DNA of 8,386 bases from an uncultured Oscillospiraceae bacterium (lineage in GTDB: Bacteria; Bacillota; Clostridia; Oscillospirales; Oscillospiraceae). The stretch is from contig CAKTGW010000025.1 of NCBI GenBank assembly GCA_934561725.1, positions 1-8,386 on the forward strand, given 5' to 3'. The translations under genes were made by a program, and so were the position numbers. The notes under the pieces were generated by a model that saw only the letters and a list, made by a program, of their open reading frames with translations, searched no databases and had not been told where the DNA came from. This document shows, one piece after another, positions 1-7,163 of the stretch. Position 1 is the stretch's first letter. Each line of letters starts with the position of its first letter.

Positions 1-540
1 GACAAGGTCATCGGCAACGATAAGCTCTATCCGCTGATCGTCGCGCTCGGCGCGGGCATCGGTGAGGAGTTCAATCTGGAAAAGCTCCGCTATCACAAAA
101 TTATTATCATGGCTGATGCCGATGTGGACGGAAGCCATATCCGCACTCTGCTGCTTACATTTTTCTTCCGCTATATGCGTCCGTTAATTGAAAAGGGCTA
201 TATCTATTCCGCTGTGCCGCCGCTGTATAAGCTCAACCGGGGCAAGCAGCAGAGAGTGGCCTATTCCGATGAGGAGCGCGATGCCATTTCCGCTGAAATG
301 CGCGGAGATAATCCCAACGCGAGAGTAGAAATCTCCCGCTACAAAGGTCTGGGTGAAATGGATCCGCATGAGCTGTGGGAGACTACCATGGATCCCGAGC
401 AGCGCACCCTGCGCCGCATTACTCTGGCCGATGCAGTTGCAGCCGATGAGGTATTTACCATTCTGATGGGCGAGGAAGTAGAGCCCCGCCGCGAGTGGAT
501 AGAGACCAATGCCAAATACGTGGTAAACCTGGATATCTGA
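1..540 (+). CDS. gyrB: DNA gyrase subunit B, C-terminal part (5' end cut by window)
   Basis: Partial: the reading frame is open from base 1 and ends at TGA 538-540, giving 179 visible residues. GyrB is the ATPase and toprim subunit of DNA gyrase (GyrA2GyrB2), which introduces negative supercoils. Seen: the toprim metal-binding motif DADVDG at residues 39-44 of the fragment (D39, D41, D43, matching E. coli D498/D500/D502), followed by SHIRTLLLTFFFR, and the signature RYKGLGEM with LWETTMDP near residues 112-130. The C-terminal end NAKYVVNLDI is the usual end of GyrB. The roughly 170-residue insertion of enterobacterial GyrB is absent, as in Gram-positive enzymes. The ATG at 109 is internal (it precedes ADADVDG) and is not a start. 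The ATPase and transducer domains lie upstream, outside the window. ParE shares these motifs, but the adjacent downstream gyrA supports GyrB. Confidence 0.96.
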   Translation, partial: DKVIGNDKLYPLIVALGAGIGEEFNLEKLRYHKIIIMADADVDGSHIRTLLLTFFFRYMRPLIEKGYIYSAVPPLYKLNRGKQQRVAYSDEERDAISAEMRGDNPNARVEISRYKGLGEMDPHELWETTMDPEQRTLRRITLADAVAADEVFTILMGEEVEPRREWIETNAKYVVNLDI

Positions 541-598
541 GCCGTCCGGCACGGATAGACAGCACCCTTTCCATCCTAAAAAAGGAGAAATTGATTCT

Positions 599-3094
599 AT
601 GGCACATAACAGAGACTATAAACCGGAGGATATTGCATTTCCAAATCAGTCAATCACAGAGTCTGAGCTGGTCAAGGAAATGCATAAGAGCTATATCGAC
701 TATGCCATGTCTGTTATCGTGGGCCGGGCACTGCCCGATGTGCGCGACGGACTGAAGCCGGTACACCGCCGTATTCTCTATTCCATGTATGAGGGCAATC
801 TGACTCACTCAAATCCCTATAAAAAGTGCGCTACTGCCGTTGGCGATGTGCTCGGTCACTATCATCCCCATGGTGATGCCAGCGTATATGACGCACTGGT
901 GCGTCTGGCGCAGGACTTTTCCATGCGCTGCCCGCTGATCGACGGACACGGCAACTTCGGTTCCATTGACGGAGATCCCCCGGCAGCTTACCGTTATACA
1001 GAGGCGCGCATGTCCCGCATTGCGGACGAGATGCTTCGTGATATCGATAAGGACACGGTAGACTGGGATCCCAACTTTGACGAATCCCGCAAGGAGCCCA
1101 GAGTGCTGCCCAGCCGGTTCCCCAACCTGCTGGTCAACGGTTCCTCCGGTATTGCCGTCGGTATGGCTACAAACATTCCGCCCCACAATCTCCGTGAGGT
1201 CATTGACGCATGTATCTGCGTGCTGGATAATCCGGAGGCCACACTTGCTGACCTTATGGGCTGCATCAAGGGCCCGGATTTCCCCACAAAGGGCATTATC
1301 ATGGGGCGCAGCGGCATCCGCCAGGCCTATGCTACCGGCCGCGGAAGAGTGATCGTACGGGCCAAGGCGGACTTTGAGGAATACGGCAAGGATCACCGTA
1401 CCCGCATTATCATAAGCGAGCTGCCCTATCAGGTAAACAAACGGCAGCTGATCAAGAATATTGCAGAGCAGGTCAAGGAAAAACGCCTGGAGGGCGTTGC
1501 CGACCTGCGTGATGAGTCTGACCGCAACGGTATGCGTATGGTCATTGAGCTCAAGCGGGACGCTAATCCCCAGATCGTGCTCAACAAGCTCTATACACAG
1601 ACACAGCTGCAGAGCAGTTTTTCCATCATCATGCTGGCTCTGGTTCAGAATCAGACCCAGCCCCGCATTCTGTCCCTCCGGCATATTCTGGATGAATATC
1701 TGGTGTTCCAGAAGGATGTTCTGGTGCGCCGGACACGTTATGATCTGAAAAAGGCGCAGGAGCGGGCACATCTGTTGGAAGGTCTGTTGATCGCACAGGA
1801 CAATATTGATGAGGTCATCCGTATTATCCGCTCCAGCTATGACAATGCACGCGAAAATCTGATGGAGCGCTTTGGACTCAGCGAGGTGCAGGCTCAGGCT
1901 ATTCTGGATATGCAGCTCAAGCGTCTGCAGGGACTGGACCGGGAAAAGCTGGAGGCCGAATATAAAGAGCTTGAGGAAAAGATCGCCTGGTACCGTGAGC
2001 TGCTTGAGAGTGATGAAAAGCTGATCAATGTACTGAAGGAAGAGCTGCTTGCCATTAAGGAAAAATACGGCACCGACCGTCAGACAGAGATCTGCGAGGT
2101 GGAGAATGAGATCGATGCAGAGGATCTGATTGAAGAGGAAGCCTGCGTTTATACGCTGACCCATAATGGCTACATCAAGCGTACTCCCGTGAGCGAATAC
2201 GGTACGCAGAACCGCGGCGGCAAGGGCGTGCGCGCAATGGCCACCCGTGAAGAGGACTATGTGGAGACTGTATTTACCGCTTCCACCCATGATTTTATTC
2301 TGTTCTTTACGGATAAGGGCCGTGTTTACCGTAAAAAGGGCTATCTGATCCCCGAGGCGGGCAGAAATGCCAAGGGAACGAATATCGTCAATATCATTCA
2401 GGTGGAAAATGGCGAGAAGGTCACGACCATGATGCATATCCGGGAATTTGACGAAAATGTATACCTGGTCATGGGTACACGCTTTGGTACGGTCAAGCGC
2501 CTGAGCATGGCCGCTCTGCGGAATATACGCAATGTGGGTATCCGTGCCCTGCATCTGGAAGAGGGCGACGCCCTGATCGACGTGCGCATTACGGACGGCG
2601 AGCAGAATATCCTCATGGCTACCCGGGCAGGCTATGCTATCTGCTTCAAGGAGAGCGATGTGCGTCCCATGGGCCGCGATGCCGGCGGTGTCCGCGGCAT
2701 CCGTCTGCGTGAGGGTGATGAGTGCGTGGCTATGGCCCGTATCCGTCCGGGCGCTGCCGTTCTCTCCGTTACGGAAAACGGCTATGGAAAGCGGACAGAT
2801 GTGGATGAATATATCCGCGGCGAAAACGGACCTCAGAACCGCGGCGGCCTTGGACTGAAAAACTATCAGGTTACGGAAAAAACCGGCTCTGTGGTGGCTG
2901 TAAAGGCCGTAGATCCGGATGAGGATATTCTGGTCATCTCTGATGACGGTACGATCATCCGTATGCCCGTGGAGAGCATCAATCTCTATGGCCGCCAGAC
3001 CCAGGGCGTGCGCATCATGCGCGTGAACGAGGGCAGCCATGTGATCTCCATTGCCCGTGCCGAGCATGAAGAGGAAGAAGAGACCGCTGAATAA
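599..3094 (+). CDS. gyrA: DNA gyrase subunit A
   Basis: 831 residues, normal length for GyrA. It is the DNA-cleaving, DNA-wrapping subunit of gyrase. Start ATG 599 follows AAAGGAG (581-587) at an 11-nt spacing, 58 nt after gyrB. The winged-helix breakage domain is near residues 30-150, with the catalytic pair R132-Y133 in AYRYTEAR (E. coli R121-Y122). The tower and coiled-coil follow to about residue 500. The C-terminal beta-pinwheel (about 510-815) carries the GyrA box QNRGGKG at 537-543, with Asn where the consensus is QRRGGKG; this box marks GyrA rather than ParC. A second box-like motif QNRGGLG lies at 746-752. The protein ends in an acidic tail (EHEEEEETAE), a feature that modulates wrapping in some gyrases. 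In the quinolone-resistance region (HPHGDASVYD, 89-98) the position equal to E. coli S83 is A94, while D98 (E. coli D87) is kept. Confidence 0.98.
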   Translation: MAHNRDYKPEDIAFPNQSITESELVKEMHKSYIDYAMSVIVGRALPDVRDGLKPVHRRILYSMYEGNLTHSNPYKKCATAVGDVLGHYHPHGDASVYDALVRLAQDFSMRCPLIDGHGNFGSIDGDPPAAYRYTEARMSRIADEMLRDIDKDTVDWDPNFDESRKEPRVLPSRFPNLLVNGSSGIAVGMATNIPPHNLREVIDACICVLDNPEATLADLMGCIKGPDFPTKGIIMGRSGIRQAYATGRGRVIVRAKADFEEYGKDHRTRIIISELPYQVNKRQLIKNIAEQVKEKRLEGVADLRDESDRNGMRMVIELKRDANPQIVLNKLYTQTQLQSSFSIIMLALVQNQTQPRILSLRHILDEYLVFQKDVLVRRTRYDLKKAQERAHLLEGLLIAQDNIDEVIRIIRSSYDNARENLMERFGLSEVQAQAILDMQLKRLQGLDREKLEAEYKELEEKIAWYRELLESDEKLINVLKEELLAIKEKYGTDRQTEICEVENEIDAEDLIEEEACVYTLTHNGYIKRTPVSEYGTQNRGGKGVRAMATREEDYVETVFTASTHDFILFFTDKGRVYRKKGYLIPEAGRNAKGTNIVNIIQVENGEKVTTMMHIREFDENVYLVMGTRFGTVKRLSMAALRNIRNVGIRALHLEEGDALIDVRITDGEQNILMATRAGYAICFKESDVRPMGRDAGGVRGIRLREGDECVAMARIRPGAAVLSVTENGYGKRTDVDEYIRGENGPQNRGGLGLKNYQVTEKTGSVVAVKAVDPDEDILVISDDGTIIRMPVESINLYGRQTQGVRIMRVNEGSHVISIARAEHEEEEETAE

Positions 3095-3097
3095 GGC

Positions 3098-3553
3098 ATG
3101 AAAACCATTACACTTTATACGGACGGCGCCTGCTCCGGAAATCCCGGACCGGGCGGCTGGGGGGCAATTCTGCTCTATAAAGAGGTCAAAAAGGAGCTTT
3201 CCGGCGGCGATATCATGACGACGAACAACCGGATGGAGCTTATGGCGGTGATCCAGGGGCTGAAGGCACTGAAGGAGGTCTGCCGCGTGGAGCTCTATTC
3301 CGATTCCAAATATGTGATCGACGCACTGGAGAAGGGATGGGCTGTCTCATGGCGGGCCAGAGGATGGCGCAAGGCCGATAAAAAAATGGCACTGAACGCA
3401 GATCTTTGGCAGGAGCTTCTGGAGCTGGTGGAAAAGCACGATGTGCATCTGCACTGGGTCAAGGGGCACGCCGAAAATCCGTATAACAACCGGTGTGACG
3501 AAATGGCCGTTGCCCAGTGGCAGAAGATTAAAAAGGAACTGGGCATGGTATAG
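3098..3553 (+). CDS. rnhA: Ribonuclease HI
   Basis: 151 residues, close to E. coli RNase HI (155). It is a cytoplasmic Mg-dependent endonuclease that cuts the RNA strand of RNA-DNA hybrids (R-loops, primers). All catalytic residues are visible at nearly E. coli numbering: D9 in YTDGACSGNPG, E47 in NNRMELMA, D69 in YSDSKYV, H124 in WVKGHAENPYNN and D134 in RCDEMA. The basic, tryptophan-rich handle (GWAVSWRARGWRKADKK, about 80-96) is present; this hybrid-binding protrusion is typical of the E. coli type. The ATG begins only 3 nt after the gyrA stop. No well-placed Shine-Dalgarno is seen: AAGG at 3093-3096 is too close, and the GAGGAAGAAG of the gyrA acidic tail is too far. Translation therefore probably depends on ribosomes finishing gyrA. 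No terminator separates it from gyrA. Confidence 0.97.
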   Translation: MKTITLYTDGACSGNPGPGGWGAILLYKEVKKELSGGDIMTTNNRMELMAVIQGLKALKEVCRVELYSDSKYVIDALEKGWAVSWRARGWRKADKKMALNADLWQELLELVEKHDVHLHWVKGHAENPYNNRCDEMAVAQWQKIKKELGMV

Positions 3554-3576
3554 CTATACCCGGCAACTGTGATGTG

Positions 3577-3583
3577 AAAGGAG
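3577..3583 (+). promoter_or_regulatory. Shine-Dalgarno AAAGGAG that sets the mtnN start
   Basis: AAAGGAG ends 8 nt before the GTG at 3592, an ideal spacing. An upstream in-frame GTG at 3574 would place this purine run inside the coding sequence (Lys-Gly) and leave that start without a good site. The site therefore supports 3592 as the true start. Confidence 0.75.
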
Positions 3584-3591
3584 CAAGACCT

Positions 3592-4266
3592 GTGATAGCC
3601 ATACTCTGTGCAGTAGAGGCCGAGGCCGCGCCTATTCTGAAGGAGCTGCGCGTCAGTGAAAAAATCGAAAAGAATTCTCTGCGCTTTCTGCATGGGACTC
3701 TGCGGGGCAGAGAGGTCTGCTTTGTGCGCAGCGGTATGGGAAAGGTCAATGCCGCTCTTGGTGCCCAGGGGCTGATTGATCTGTTTTCCCCGGCAGCTCT
3801 GCTGATCTCCGGTGTGGGCGGCAGTTTGTGTCCCCAGCTGCGTCTGATGGATCTGACTGTGGGTGTGAAGTGCACGCATCATGATCTGCCCATGGATGTG
3901 ATCCGGGCGGATTATCCTAAGATGGACGATCAATGGTTCACGGCAGACCGTGATCTGGTCGGGCTGGCTGAGCGCTGTGCTCCGGGAATCATCCCCGCTG
4001 TTTATCTCACCGGTGAGGCATTTATTGACAAAGAGGGGCGGGAGAGCCTTGTGCACCGTTTTGCCTCGGAGGGCGCCATTAGCTGTGATATGGAGACTGC
4101 CGCTGCGGCACAGGCCTGCCGTGCAGCCGGCGTTCCGTTCTGCTGCATACGGGCTATTTCAGATACTGAGGAAGAATGCGGTCTTGATGTGTTCTGGCAG
4201 AATGTGGAAAAGGCATCTGTCCGCGCGGCCGGTGCGGTAATGAATATGGTGGAGGCATTTGTATGA
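3592..4266 (+). CDS. mtnN: 5'-methylthioadenosine/S-adenosylhomocysteine nucleosidase (MTAN family)
   Basis: 224 residues from GTG 3592, beginning MIAILCAVEAEAAP, which aligns with the family start MKIGIIGAMEEEV; starting at GTG 3574 would add six residues with no family match. MTAN removes adenine from methylthioadenosine and S-adenosylhomocysteine, relieving product inhibition of SAM-dependent enzymes and supplying methionine salvage and S-ribosylhomocysteine. Visible active-site residues are E11 (E. coli E12), E168 in CDMETAA (E. coli E174) and the catalytic acid D191 in RAISD (E. coli D197). The loops SGMGKVNAALGAQ (48-60), SGVGGSL (73-79) and TGEAFI (140-145) also fit. It is quite divergent from the E. 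coli enzyme, so another member of the PNP/UDP fold family, such as a futalosine hydrolase-like enzyme, is a weaker alternative. Its stop overlaps the next start (ATGA, 4263-4266), implying translational coupling. Confidence 0.85.
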   Translation: MIAILCAVEAEAAPILKELRVSEKIEKNSLRFLHGTLRGREVCFVRSGMGKVNAALGAQGLIDLFSPAALLISGVGGSLCPQLRLMDLTVGVKCTHHDLPMDVIRADYPKMDDQWFTADRDLVGLAERCAPGIIPAVYLTGEAFIDKEGRESLVHRFASEGAISCDMETAAAAQACRAAGVPFCCIRAISDTEEECGLDVFWQNVEKASVRAAGAVMNMVEAFV

Positions 4267-4631
4267 TTCAGTTTTATCACTTTAATTTTAATGTTCTGGA
4301 TCTGGAGCGCAGTCTGAAATTTTATGACGAGGCCCTCGGACTCAAGCCCATCCGCGAAAAAAATGCGGCTGACGGTTCTTTTAAGCTGCTTTTTCTGGGT
4401 GATGGCCGCACGGATTTCAGCCTGGAGCTTACCTGGCTCCGGGACAGAAAAGAACCCTATGATCTTGGCGAGTGCGAATTTCATCTGGCTTTTCTTACTG
4501 ACGAATTTGATGCCTGGCACAAGCACCACAAAGAGATGGGCATCATCTGTTTTGAAAATCCGGAAATGGGGATCTATTTTATTCAGGATCCCGACGGCTA
4601 CTGGATAGAGATCGTGCCTGTGCGTGAATGA
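4263..4631 (+). CDS. Glyoxalase I-like VOC-fold metalloenzyme (lactoylglutathione lyase family)
   Basis: 122 residues, a single VOC module pair of usual size. Family members isomerise the thiohemiacetal of methylglyoxal with a thiol cofactor. The four metal ligands of E. coli GloA (H5, E56, H74, E122) have counterparts at H6 (FYHFNF), E55 (SLELTW), H74 (EFHLAF) and E116 (YWIEIV). The segment LELTWLRDRKEPYDLG resembles the GloA stretch after its E56, and the end QDPDGYWIEIVP is the family signature. This pattern supports a true glyoxalase I over a dioxygenase or an antibiotic-binding VOC protein. Many clostridia lack glutathione, so the thiol partner could differ; that is inference. The ATG overlaps the mtnN stop by 4 nt, with GGAGG at 4251-4255 seven nt upstream. 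The gene is last in the plus-strand run, 4 nt before a strong terminator. Confidence 0.85.
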   Translation: MIQFYHFNFNVLDLERSLKFYDEALGLKPIREKNAADGSFKLLFLGDGRTDFSLELTWLRDRKEPYDLGECEFHLAFLTDEFDAWHKHHKEMGIICFENPEMGIYFIQDPDGYWIEIVPVRE

Positions 4632-4635
4632 AAAC

Positions 4636-4671
4636 AAAAAGCCCTTCGGAATTTGTTCCGAAGGGCTTTTT
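4636..4671. terminator. Bidirectional intrinsic terminator between converging genes
   Basis: Perfect 16-bp inverted repeat: left arm AAAAAGCCCTTCGGAA (4636-4651), loop TTTG (4652-4655), right arm TTCCGAAGGGCTTTTT (4656-4671). The stem core is GC-rich, and the A5/T5 ends give a U-tract after the stem on either strand. It lies 4 nt after the glyoxalase stop on the plus strand and 17 nt after the amidohydrolase stop on the minus strand, so it can end both transcripts. Confidence 0.95.
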
Positions 4672-4688
4672 CATATTTAGGAGTCTTA

Positions 4689-5837
4689 TCAGAAATCGCT
4701 TTGACGATAGAGAATCTCACCGTTTTTCACGGTCATCATGGGTACCAGCATCTGATCTCCGGTGCGGGCCTCACCAAAATTATCAAGAAATACAGGAGAA
4801 GCCTCAATGTGCCGGCAGATCACAGCATCGCCATAGGCACCGGCAGACAGCGTGCCGGCCCTGCCCTCAAGACCAAGCTCACGGGCAGGTACTGCCGTTG
4901 CAGCGCGGACAACGTCGGTCATAGACATGCCCAGCCAGAGATATTTTGCCATGACATAGGGCAGACTTTTTCCATAACCGTCGCGGTTGCATATGGCTTC
5001 ACAGAGATCCGTGGAGATGATATCCGGCAGAAAACCATCTGCAATGGCCTTTTGTGCAACGGTGTGATTATAGTTTGTGATGCCGTTGGCACAGTCAAAG
5101 ATAATGCCCCGTTCCCGGGCGGCGCGGACTGCTTCGTAGACGTGGCCGCTTTTGTCCAGGATCGTGTTTTCTCCCTTACCGTGATAGCAGTGACACAGAA
5201 CATCGCCTCTGTCCAGAATGGACAGCAGCTCTCCCTCACTGGAGGGAGGATTAGAGGCGTGGACCACAATGGGAAGGCCGCAGCGCACGGCCAGCTCTTT
5301 GGCACGGCGCAGGGGCTCCAGTCCCTGACCATACAGCACCTCGGCGCCCATACGGATCTTCAGGCCGCGGATCTGATGCGGGTAGCTTCGTACCAAATTG
5401 ATGATTTTTTCCTCACAGAATTTTGCAGGATCAAAATCCTCTGCAAAATTGTCGCCGGGCTGTCCATAGGAGCAGACATTCAGATAGGTGCGGATACGGA
5501 CCAGGCTGTGTGCAACAATATCGCTGTAAAAGGAGCGAAAATTGGAACAGCCGGCACTTCCGGCATCTGCTGCCGTTGTAACGCCCATAGGGATCAGACA
5601 GTCGGGCGGAACACAGAGACTGCTTCCTCTGTAAAAAATATGCGTGTGGAAATCCACAAGTCCGGGAAAAACATAGCAGCCGGAAGCGTCTACAACGGTT
5701 TTTGCGGGAGTATCTTCTGCTGTAAGGCCAATGGAGCGTCCGCTGTGTATGCCGATACATCCAATTTGATCGACACCTGCGGCCGGGTCCAAAATGTGTC
5801 CGTTTTTGATAAGAAGATCGATTTTCTCCAAAATCAT
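4689..5837 (-). CDS. Amidohydrolase-superfamily metallohydrolase (COG3964 / deacetylase-like)
   Basis: 382 residues. It is a cytoplasmic metal-dependent hydrolase of the dihydroorotase/deacetylase branch, with no signal peptide. Seen: an N-terminal beta segment (LLIKNGHILDPA), the metal motif FPGLVDFHTH with H64 and H66, a candidate carboxylated lysine K160 in GLKIRM, later metal histidines H193 (VVHASNP) and H216 or H219 (LCHCYHGKG), and the catalytic aspartate D277 (ISTDLC). The C-terminal segment returns to the small beta domain (GTLSAGAYGDAVI). This layout matches enzymes often annotated as dihydroorotase-like or amidohydrolase/deacetylase. Tested relatives include acyl esterases and deacetylases, but substrates vary, so the specific reaction is unknown; a pyrimidine-pathway dihydroorotase is unlikely because no pyr genes are near. 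Start ATG 5837 has a near-perfect AAGGAGGTT upstream (5842-5850). It follows dctM by 27 nt and is the last gene before the terminator, so it probably acts on the imported substrate. Confidence 0.85.
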   Translation of the reverse strand: MILEKIDLLIKNGHILDPAAGVDQIGCIGIHSGRSIGLTAEDTPAKTVVDASGCYVFPGLVDFHTHIFYRGSSLCVPPDCLIPMGVTTAADAGSAGCSNFRSFYSDIVAHSLVRIRTYLNVCSYGQPGDNFAEDFDPAKFCEEKIINLVRSYPHQIRGLKIRMGAEVLYGQGLEPLRRAKELAVRCGLPIVVHASNPPSSEGELLSILDRGDVLCHCYHGKGENTILDKSGHVYEAVRAARERGIIFDCANGITNYNHTVAQKAIADGFLPDIISTDLCEAICNRDGYGKSLPYVMAKYLWLGMSMTDVVRAATAVPARELGLEGRAGTLSAGAYGDAVICRHIEASPVFLDNFGEARTGDQMLVPMMTVKNGEILYRQSDF

Positions 5838-5864
5838 GCAGAACCTCCTTCTATAAACTAAAGA

Positions 5865-7163
5865 CTAACCCATCATTCCAAGCACAGTGGGCAGCCACAT
5901 GGTCACTGGCGGACAGAATGTAACGATCAGCAGTGCGACGAGCAGTGCGGCCATCCAGGGCAGCAGGACAATGGAGAGCCGTCCGACAGAGATGCCGCTG
6001 ATACGGGACAATACAAACAGAACCAGTCCGAAGGGCGGTGTGAGAAGGCCAATCATCAGATTGAGTACCATGATCACGCCAAATTGCACTTCACTCACAT
6101 GGAAGGCTTGGAGCATGGGGAGAATCAGCGGAACAAGAATGGTAATGGCAGATGCCGTTTCCAGAAAGCAGCCTATAATGAGAAGAAAGACATTCAGGAT
6201 GATCAGAAGGACCCATTTGCTGCTTACAATAGATGTCATGATCGTAAGAAGCTTCTGAGGGAGCTGGAGCCGGACGGCAACATAACCGAACAGGGTGGCG
6301 CCGGCAATCAGCATGGCGATGGTGCAGGAGTCACGGACAGTCTCACGCATGATGCGGAGAAAATCCTTGAGTGTGATCTCCCGGTAGATCACGCCGGAGA
6401 GAAGCAGAGAATAAATTACAACGATCACGGCAGATTCGGTGGGAGTGAATTTACCGGTGTAAATGCCGTACAAAAGAATGACCGGAGCCATCAGGGGGAG
6501 AATACCCTGCCTGAGTGCGGTGAAAAAGCTTTTGACTGTGGGAAATTTACCCCGGGGATAGTGGCGGCGCACAGAGTAGATCGCAACAACGATCATCATA
6601 ATGGCTGCCATGATCACACCGGCAAAAATACCGGCCATAAACAGTGCACCAACGGAAGCACCGGCTACGGTCGCATACACGACCATGGGGATGCTGGGCG
6701 GAATGATCGGGCCAAGTGTGGAAGAGGCGGCCGTTACGGCAGCGGAAAATTCCTTGTCGAAGCCGTGATCGGTCATAGCTTCAATCTCAATAGAGCCCAG
6801 ACCGCCGGCATCGGACACGGCAGTTCCGCTCATACCGGCAAAGACAACGGAGGCCAGAACGTTCACATGTCCCAAGCCACCGGGAAGCCAGCCAACCAGG
6901 GAATTGCAGAAGGCGAAGAGGCGGCGGGTAATGCCGCCGGTATTCATGATTTTTGCGGCCATGAGAAACATGGGAATGGCCAGCAGAGTAAAGGTATCTA
7001 TACCTACGTGCATTTTCATGGCCACAGTACCCCATTTCATGCTGTTGTTGATCAGCATGACGATCACGCCGGCCATGGGCATACTTAAATATATGGGGAC
7101 TTTCAGCAGAAAAAGTACCAGCATGACCCCAATGAGCAGTCCAATCAGCATTCCGGAACTCAT
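5865..7163 (-). CDS. dctM: TRAP transporter large permease (DctM family)
   Basis: 432 residues, typical DctM length. It is the main membrane subunit of a tripartite ATP-independent periplasmic-type transporter, a sodium-coupled secondary importer that receives substrate from the DctP binding protein. The protein is almost wholly hydrophobic, with about a dozen membrane segments. Family motifs in order: LLAIPMFLMAAKIMNTGGITRR (60-81), GMSGTAVSDAGGLGSI (110-125), GPIIPPSIP (151-159), GKFTPTESA (237-245) and GLLTPPFGLVLF (372-383). The two proline-rich hairpins (IIPPSIP and LLTPPFG) lie one in each half, as expected of the inverted-repeat elevator fold. Its ATG overlaps the dctQ stop by 4 nt (7160-7163), with GAGGAGG (7174-7180) upstream. 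The ion-transporter superfamily has look-alikes, but the adjacent dctQ and dctP settle the assignment. The substrate is not deducible. Confidence 0.96.
   Translation of the reverse strand: MSSGMLIGLLIGVMLVLFLLKVPIYLSMPMAGVIVMLINNSMKWGTVAMKMHVGIDTFTLLAIPMFLMAAKIMNTGGITRRLFAFCNSLVGWLPGGLGHVNVLASVVFAGMSGTAVSDAGGLGSIEIEAMTDHGFDKEFSAAVTAASSTLGPIIPPSIPMVVYATVAGASVGALFMAGIFAGVIMAAIMMIVVAIYSVRRHYPRGKFPTVKSFFTALRQGILPLMAPVILLYGIYTGKFTPTESAVIVVIYSLLLSGVIYREITLKDFLRIMRETVRDSCTIAMLIAGATLFGYVAVRLQLPQKLLTIMTSIVSSKWVLLIILNVFLLIIGCFLETASAITILVPLILPMLQAFHVSEVQFGVIMVLNLMIGLLTPPFGLVLFVLSRISGISVGRLSIVLLPWMAALLVALLIVTFCPPVTMWLPTVLGMMG

Noticed and set aside
591..630. TTGATT followed by TATAAA near the gyrA start, considered as a promoter
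   Set aside because: The gap between the two boxes is about 20 nt, too long for a standard sigma-A promoter, and the TATAAA lies within the gyrA coding sequence. Read-through from gyrB is simpler.
809..3067. A 752-codon open frame on the minus strand opposite gyrA
   Set aside because: It lies entirely antisense to a gene with full family motifs. Its protein is His/Ala/Asp-rich with no recognisable domain, and the openness follows from codon bias of gyrA. No ribosome binding site or neighbour supports it.
3547..3560. Perfect 14-bp palindrome GGTATAGCTATACC spanning the rnhA stop codon, considered as an operator
   Set aside because: About 0.5 such palindromes are expected by chance in a window this size (8386 x 4^-7). 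There is no second copy seen, no promoter next to it and no T-run after it.
3295..4056. A 253-codon minus-strand open frame across rnhA and mtnN
   Set aside because: It is antisense to two genes with intact catalytic residues, spans their junction, and has no recognisable features.
4653..5861. A 402-codon plus-strand open frame opposite the amidohydrolase
   Set aside because: It begins within the terminator stem and has no domain or family likeness, while the minus strand carries complete metal-binding motifs and an excellent Shine-Dalgarno site. It is a shadow frame.
6084..7088. A 334-codon plus-strand open frame opposite dctM
   Set aside because: The translation is rich in Gly, His, Asn and Asp, as expected from antisense of a hydrophobic membrane protein gene. 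The minus strand encodes all DctM motifs.
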